Assembly: GCF_014217805.1 (NCBI RefSeq)
Contig: NZ_CP055156.1
Coordinates: 124,001 to 188,000, forward strand
DNA: 64,000 nt
DNA from: Adhaeribacter swui
Lineage (GTDB): Bacteria > Bacteroidota > Bacteroidia > Cytophagales > Hymenobacteraceae
Direction of reading: 5' to 3'
How positions within the stretch are numbered: the stretch's first letter is position 1; the number at the start of each line of letters is the position of its first letter. Positions 59,828 through 64,000 of the stretch are shown here, one piece after another. The notes beneath the pieces were generated by a model. The model was not told the DNA's origin. It did no database searches and saw nothing but the letters and a program-made list of their open reading frames with translations. The position numbers were made by a program, and so were the translations under genes.

Positions 59828-61123
59828 ATGACTTACGAAAACTCTTTAGCCTTTGCCCGTACTTGCGACCACCAAGATCCGTTACAATCTTTCCGGGATC
59901 GGTTTTACATTCCGCAGGTAAACGGAAAAGATGCTATTTATTTATGCGGCAATTCGCTGGGGCTGCAGCCCAAATCGGTACGCGAGGCTTTAGAAAATGA
60001 ATTACTGGATTGGCAGAACTTAGGGGTAGAAGGCCATTTCGAGGGTAAAAATCCGTGGTTTCGTTACCACGAACTGTTTCTGGAGAAAGAAGCCCGGGTA
60101 GTAGGCGCGCTTCCCGAAGAAGTGATCGTGATGAATAATTTAACCACCAATTTACACTTGATGCTGGTTTCGTTTTACCGCCCTACCCCGGAGCGCTATC
60201 GCATTATTACCGAAAGCGGCGCCTTCCCCTCGGACCAATACGCCCTGGAAACGCAGGTAAAGTTTCACGGGTACAATCCGGAAGAAGCAATTCTGGAATT
60301 AAAACCACGGCCCGGAGAATGTAATTTACGCACCGAAGATATTGTAGCCGCCATTCGGGAAAATGCAGATTCGTTGGCTTTAATTTTAATGGGTGGGCTA
60401 AATTATTATACCGGCCAGGTGTTTGATTTGGCCGCAATTACCCAGGCAGGTCACGCCGCCGGCGCCCAGATAGGTTTTGATCTGGCGCACGCCGCCGGTA
60501 ATGTTTTACTAAACCTGCACGATTGGGAAGTAGACTTTGCCGTTTGGTGCACGTACAAATATTTAAATTCGGGACCGGGCGGTGTAGGTGCGGCCTTTGT
60601 ACACGAAAAACACGCAAACAACCCAGACCTGCCCCGTTTTGCGGGCTGGTGGGGCCATAACCAGGAAGAACGTTTCCAGATGAAAAAAGGCTTTAAGCCC
60701 ATGGAGGGAGCCGCCGGCTGGCAATTAAGCAACGGGGCTATTTTAACCATGGCGGCGCATAAAGCCGCTTTAGATATTTTCGACGAAGCAGGAATGCCGG
60801 CTTTACGGGCCAAAAGCGAACAATTAACCGGTTATCTGGAATTTTTAATTAAAGAGTTGGGTCTACCCAATAGCAAATTACAAATTATTACGCCTACTGA
60901 GCCAGCCGCTCGCGGCTGCCAACTATCGTTGCTGGTGCACCAAAACGGACGGGCTTTGTTTGAGAAACTAACCGCAGCCGGCGTAATTCTGGACTGGCGC
61001 GAGCCTAACGTAATAAGAGTAGCCCCGGTGCCCTTGTATAATTCTTTTGAAGACGTGTTTTGCTTTGCCGAGATCCTGCGAAAAAGTTGGGTAGAACTAG
61101 AACAAGCGCCTACTAAATGGTAA
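59828..61123 (+). CDS. kynU: Kynureninase
   Basis: This 431-residue PLP enzyme cleaves kynurenine to anthranilate and alanine, or 3-hydroxykynurenine to 3-hydroxyanthranilate and alanine, in tryptophan degradation or NAD synthesis. The start is AIYLCGNSLGLQPKSV, the substrate region NLTTNLHLMLVSFYRP, the PLP-phosphate contacts GFDLAHAAGN and the lysine in WCTYKYLNSGPGG. The length is typical. None of the other kynurenine genes are nearby in this window. A 34-nt palindrome follows the stop. Confidence 0.92.
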   Translation: MTYENSLAFARTCDHQDPLQSFRDRFYIPQVNGKDAIYLCGNSLGLQPKSVREALENELLDWQNLGVEGHFEGKNPWFRYHELFLEKEARVVGALPEEVIVMNNLTTNLHLMLVSFYRPTPERYRIITESGAFPSDQYALETQVKFHGYNPEEAILELKPRPGECNLRTEDIVAAIRENADSLALILMGGLNYYTGQVFDLAAITQAGHAAGAQIGFDLAHAAGNVLLNLHDWEVDFAVWCTYKYLNSGPGGVGAAFVHEKHANNPDLPRFAGWWGHNQEERFQMKKGFKPMEGAAGWQLSNGAILTMAAHKAALDIFDEAGMPALRAKSEQLTGYLEFLIKELGLPNSKLQIITPTEPAARGCQLSLLVHQNGRALFEKLTAAGVILDWREPNVIRVAPVPLYNSFEDVFCFAEILRKSWVELEQAPTKW

Positions 61124-61169
61124 CCCTTAGCCGATATAATAGCTGTTTTGAGCAACCTAATCAGGCACG

Positions 61170-61203
61170 CCGGAAAGAAAATTTTTAAAAATTTTCTTTC
61201 CGG
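61170..61203. repeat. Perfect 34-nt palindrome between convergent genes
   Basis: Bases 61170-61186 and 61187-61203 are exact reverse complements with no loop. The arms begin CCGGAAAGAAAATTTTT. The centre is TTTTTAAAAA, the same AT word seen across the window. It lies between kynU and the GH25 gene and may terminate transcription from both sides, or bind a dimeric protein. Confidence 0.8.
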
Positions 61204-61237
61204 TAGAACCGCTATCCAACCTTTTCGCAAAAGTTCT

Positions 61238-62077
61238 TTAATTAACGCAAAGTTGTTTAAGGGCTGTTTTAGTACCGTAGAATACATTACAATCTACGCG
61301 TCCTTCTATGCCGGGCACGGCGCCTCGGTCGGTGTGTTGCCAAAATTTAACCTGTTTGCGGCTATAATTGGTAAGCTTTAGTTTATCAATCTGGTAGTGT
61401 GCTATCCAAAACGGGTAATCTTCAAAAAAACCTTCGAAATAATACTTGTAAAAACTGTAATTGGTGTAGATAATGGGTTTAACGCCATACTGCCATTCTA
61501 CCCACCGCAGCCAGGTACTTACGCGGTCGCGTAATTCTTCGGCGGTAGCGTGACCGGCTTGCTCTACATCCAATACTGGCGGCAAATCGCCGGTGCTAAT
61601 TTCTACCTGCGTTAAAAAATTAACTGCCTGCAACCAGGCCGGCTGATTGGGTCGATAAAAATGGTAAGCGCCTCTGATAAAGCCAGCCTGTCCGGTTCGT
61701 TGCCAATGTTTATGAAACAAACGATCGCGGCCCCAAAAGCCTTCGGTAGCTTTTACAAACACAAAATCGATTTTTTGTTTTTTTACTTGCGCCCATTTCA
61801 CGTGCGTTTGGTACCTTGATACATCAATGCCCCGGAGCACCTCTCCGGTGGGCCATTTTACTGGTTCGCCGGGTAAACCATAATAATAACCTTTCTCTTC
61901 TTTACTAAATTGCTTTACGCGTTGCTGGCCCCAAATTTTTATTAAAAAACCAGGCGGGTGCCGATACAAGCCATAACCTAATATTGCTAAAACCAGCAAA
62001 GCAGCGCTTAAAAAATACTTTTTATAACTGGTTTGCTTAACGACGGGTCGTTTAACTCCGGAAGATTTTCTGGCCAC
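61238..62077 (-). CDS. Membrane-anchored GH25 lysozyme-like protein
   Basis: This 279-residue protein begins at a GTG (no in-frame ATG exists upstream), with an N-terminal helix near residues 20-40 (KYFLSAALLVLAILGYGLY) acting as an uncleaved anchor. The GH25 domain has RGIDVSRYQTHVKWAQV with the first acidic residue, VKATEGFWGRDRLF, and DLPPVLDVEQAG with the catalytic Asp/Glu. GH25 enzymes hydrolyse the muramic acid-glucosamine bond in peptidoglycan. It should face the periplasm. It is a single gene converging on kynU. Confidence 0.88.
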   Translation of the reverse strand: MARKSSGVKRPVVKQTSYKKYFLSAALLVLAILGYGLYRHPPGFLIKIWGQQRVKQFSKEEKGYYYGLPGEPVKWPTGEVLRGIDVSRYQTHVKWAQVKKQKIDFVFVKATEGFWGRDRLFHKHWQRTGQAGFIRGAYHFYRPNQPAWLQAVNFLTQVEISTGDLPPVLDVEQAGHATAEELRDRVSTWLRWVEWQYGVKPIIYTNYSFYKYYFEGFFEDYPFWIAHYQIDKLKLTNYSRKQVKFWQHTDRGAVPGIEGRVDCNVFYGTKTALKQLCVN

Positions 62078-62316
62078 TATAAATGCTTTCTGCTCTTTTT
62101 CTTAACGGCAGCAATTTACTTTAAATTTAAGTTAGCTAATAAACAAAGTAGTACGGAGCCACCGAAAACTTAAAATTTTAAAATTTTGCTAAAATAATGC
62201 GGTTAATTATTATATTAATGTTTGAATATTTTTTTTATCCTAAAAAATAATAGTATCTTAACACAGCATAATACCAATTTAATATTTGATTAACCCGTTT
62301 AAATTATTTTCGCGGT

Positions 62317-62565
62317 ATGGAACACCAACTCAGCAACATCATTCAGACCAATTGCGGCAAAAGATTCGATTTATCACGGGCTTTTCCGTTTGCCCGCAAC
62401 CTGAGCGCCCCTTACGGTGCCCACAATTTTGCGGTGTACAAAGCCAATCAGTGTTATTACATTAAAGGCTATAATACCGGTACCTCCGAAAAAGTATTGG
62501 ATACCTTTGTGCTGATATCGGAAAACGAAGCATTACAATACTTAAACAAGAAAGGTTTTAGTTAA
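62317..62565 (+). CDS. Small protein of unknown function
   Basis: The 82-residue product (MEHQLSNIIQTNCGKRFDLS, then APYGAHNFAVYKANQCYYIK) has no signal peptide, membrane helix or known family that I recognise. The last part EALQYLNKKGFS is helical. Codon use looks similar to its neighbours and the ATG is clear, so it is probably a real gene. It is single, with AT-rich DNA on both sides. Confidence 0.55.
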   Translation: MEHQLSNIIQTNCGKRFDLSRAFPFARNLSAPYGAHNFAVYKANQCYYIKGYNTGTSEKVLDTFVLISENEALQYLNKKGFS

Positions 62566-63325
62566 ACCAAACTACCGGTTTGTTTATTTAAGCATCCGAT
62601 AAATCTAATAATAATTACATAAATGGTAATCCCGGATGGTCCATTCCGGAGAATACCCGCCTCTTTTTTTGCCGGTATAATCCTGTTTAAGCAGTATGGT
62701 ACGTTGCGCTTTTCTCTTAACACCAGCTTTAAAATATACTATCTCTAAAACGCTTCTGCTACTTTAAGCGCAGGCATTGAGCTAACTTATAAATTTTTAA
62801 AATTTATAATAATCTTTGATTACCAAATCAAAGACTATTTTTTTATACCAATTCGCTTAAAGTGTAATTAACCAGTTATTTACCCGAATATCTTACCAAA
62901 GTACGACGACGTAAACGTTACAATATGAAAAAAGGCTTAGCAGCTATTTTTTAATTTAAGCAAGCCAAGCCATTCCGTAAAGGTCAGAAAATCAATATTT
63001 TTAAAATTTCTACCAGTAGTTAAAGCCTTCAATTATTCTCCTGCATTTTAGCAAAATCAGGGCTACTTCATTATCAAACTACCCCTAAGCCTAAGCTTGT
63101 TGGCTTAACTTTCTTGATTTTTAATAGCTCGTAAAATACAATTATCCGGGAACAGCCTTATTTGCACTTAATACGGATTTGCTTGCTGAAAATACGTAAA
63201 ATCAAGCTTTTGCATTAACTCTCCCGAAAATCAATCCGTTGTTACAAACAATGCGTAATTACAGAAGTACTATTCTGTTTTATACCCGGAAACCCCAACA
63301 AAAACAAACATATTATTTAACGAAG
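62566..63325. other. Long intergenic region with hairpins
   Basis: These 760 bp are the longest gap with no gene. The AT palindrome TTATAAATTTT/AAAATTTATAA spans 62787-62809 with a single central base. It is followed by the hairpin TCTTTGATT/AATCAAAGA at 62813-62834. Another AT word lies near 62998. I find no good coding sequence, tRNA or riboswitch. An untranslated RNA cannot be excluded. Confidence 0.45.
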
Positions 63326-63859
63326 ATGAATACAATTCAGGTAAAGTTATGGCTGCTGACACTGCTGTTTATTGGTATGACGGTGAGCAGTTGTGAGAAG
63401 GACGATGCTGGCCAGGTTAACCGTTTAACCGAAACCGATTTTATGTTGCGGGCCGCGGACAGCGATCTTTTTGAAATTCAGACCGGGCAAATTGCCTCGG
63501 GGAAAGGCACCCTGGCGGAGGTGCGGGAATTTGCCCAAAATCTGGTAATAGACCACATGGCATCCAGTAAAGATCTTAAAAACCTGGCCGCTCAAAAAAA
63601 GATAACTCTACCCGACTCGCTTAGCGCTGAAAAACGGGCCATCCGGCTGCGCTTGTCCAGTGAAAGCGGTACTGCATTCGATAAAGATTTTGTAGATGTT
63701 CAAATAAAAGCCCACGACGAAGCTATTAAATTATACGAACAAGGCGCGCGGGAACTTCAAGACCCGGATATCCGGAATTTTGCCACCAACACCTTACCTA
63801 ATTTACAGGCTCACCGCGAGCATGCCTTAATGGTAAAATCAAAAACCGATGCGTTATAA
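63326..63859 (+). CDS. DUF4142 lipoprotein
   Basis: I start at the ATG at 63326 (MNTIQVKLWLLTLLFIGMTV), because this gives a lipoprotein signal ending SSC; the frame upstream is unlike a protein. The 177-residue product has a DUF4142 helical bundle: DFMLRAADSDLFEIQTGQIA, VREFAQNLVIDHMASSKDL, KDFVDVQIKAHDEAIKLYEQ and LPNLQAHREHAL. The conserved His residues of DUF4142 (DHM, AHD, AHREH) are present and may bind metal. It should be in the envelope. Function unknown. Confidence 0.87.
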   Translation: MNTIQVKLWLLTLLFIGMTVSSCEKDDAGQVNRLTETDFMLRAADSDLFEIQTGQIASGKGTLAEVREFAQNLVIDHMASSKDLKNLAAQKKITLPDSLSAEKRAIRLRLSSESGTAFDKDFVDVQIKAHDEAIKLYEQGARELQDPDIRNFATNTLPNLQAHREHALMVKSKTDAL

Positions 63860-64000
63860 TAAGTAAAGCAGTAAAATAAAAACCTGGCTTTATAATTTAA
63901 AAAATAAGCTGCAGATTACAGAAGCTGTTTCGTATAAAAAAGCACCACCCTTAGTGGATTATTCACCGCCAATACCGGTTAGGAAAAACCCAATTAGTAA

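Noticed and set aside
63239-63325. N-terminal extension of the DUF4142 protein
   Set aside because: The extension would bury the lipoprotein signal, and the internal ATG at 63326 restores a normal signal peptide.

Overview
The window looks like chromosomal DNA of a Bacteroidota bacterium, most probably Cytophagales/Hymenobacteraceae (an Adhaeribacter-like organism). The family placement is my inference; no search was run. The support is a giant surface protein with a type IX secretion C-terminal sorting tail, many exported lipoproteins, promoters of the Bacteroidota type (TTG, about 20 nt, TAnnTTTG), no visible Shine-Dalgarno sequences, very AT-rich intergenic DNA against GC-richer genes, and families typical of the group (ebo genes, DUF3857 proteins, NagX/DUF5009, Tat-exported Gfo/Idh oxidoreductases, DUF4142). 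No phage, insertion sequence, CRISPR array or rRNA was seen. There is one tRNA gene, tRNA-Leu(GAG).

Layout. 0.5-3.2 kb: eboE-eboF, the last two genes of an Ebo metabolite-trafficking cluster, preceded by 535 bp of repeats. 3.3-6.3 kb: small membrane and envelope proteins and the tRNA. 6.4-8.2 kb: a sigma factor followed by a membrane protein that joins an anti-sigma-like N-terminus to a trypsin-like protease. 8.4-17.8 kb: a ceramidase-like lipoprotein and a 2622-residue DUF11-repeat surface protein. 18.4-23.9 kb: lipase, PH-like protein, DinB-fold protein, MFS transporter and a NagX-like acyltransferase. 24.3-25.4 kb: an ECF sigma factor overlapping a cupin anti-sigma protein. 25.7-30.0 kb: a decaying amino-sugar locus with intact nagA and two Tat-exported oxidoreductases, but only stumps of the sugar transporter and of nagB. 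30.3-34.4 kb: small unknowns and two tandem alginate-lyase-like paralogues. 35.3-36.6 kb: an exported NucA-type nuclease with its NuiA-type inhibitor. 36.9-42.8 kb: exported unknowns, a DUF3857 protein and a hydroxyacid dehydrogenase. 43.0-47.7 kb: assorted metabolism, including a half-length binding protein overlapping a cation-efflux transporter. 47.8-55.6 kb: a probable envelope operon run with an M1 peptidase, an exported pyrophosphatase-like lipoprotein and two DUF3857 proteins. 55.9-57.0 kb: a HipA-like kinase with DUF3037. 57.4-63.9 kb: SelO, a small barrel protein, kynureninase, a GH25 lysozyme-like protein and a DUF4142 protein.

Themes. The window is dominated by envelope and secretion functions plus two sigma/anti-sigma pairs. 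The most striking unexplained signal is not a gene. A near-palindromic AT word of the form TTTTTAAAAATTT recurs in most intergenic gaps and in about eight of ten convergent ones. In several places it forms the core of a longer inverted repeat, including a perfect 34-nt palindrome at 61170-61203.
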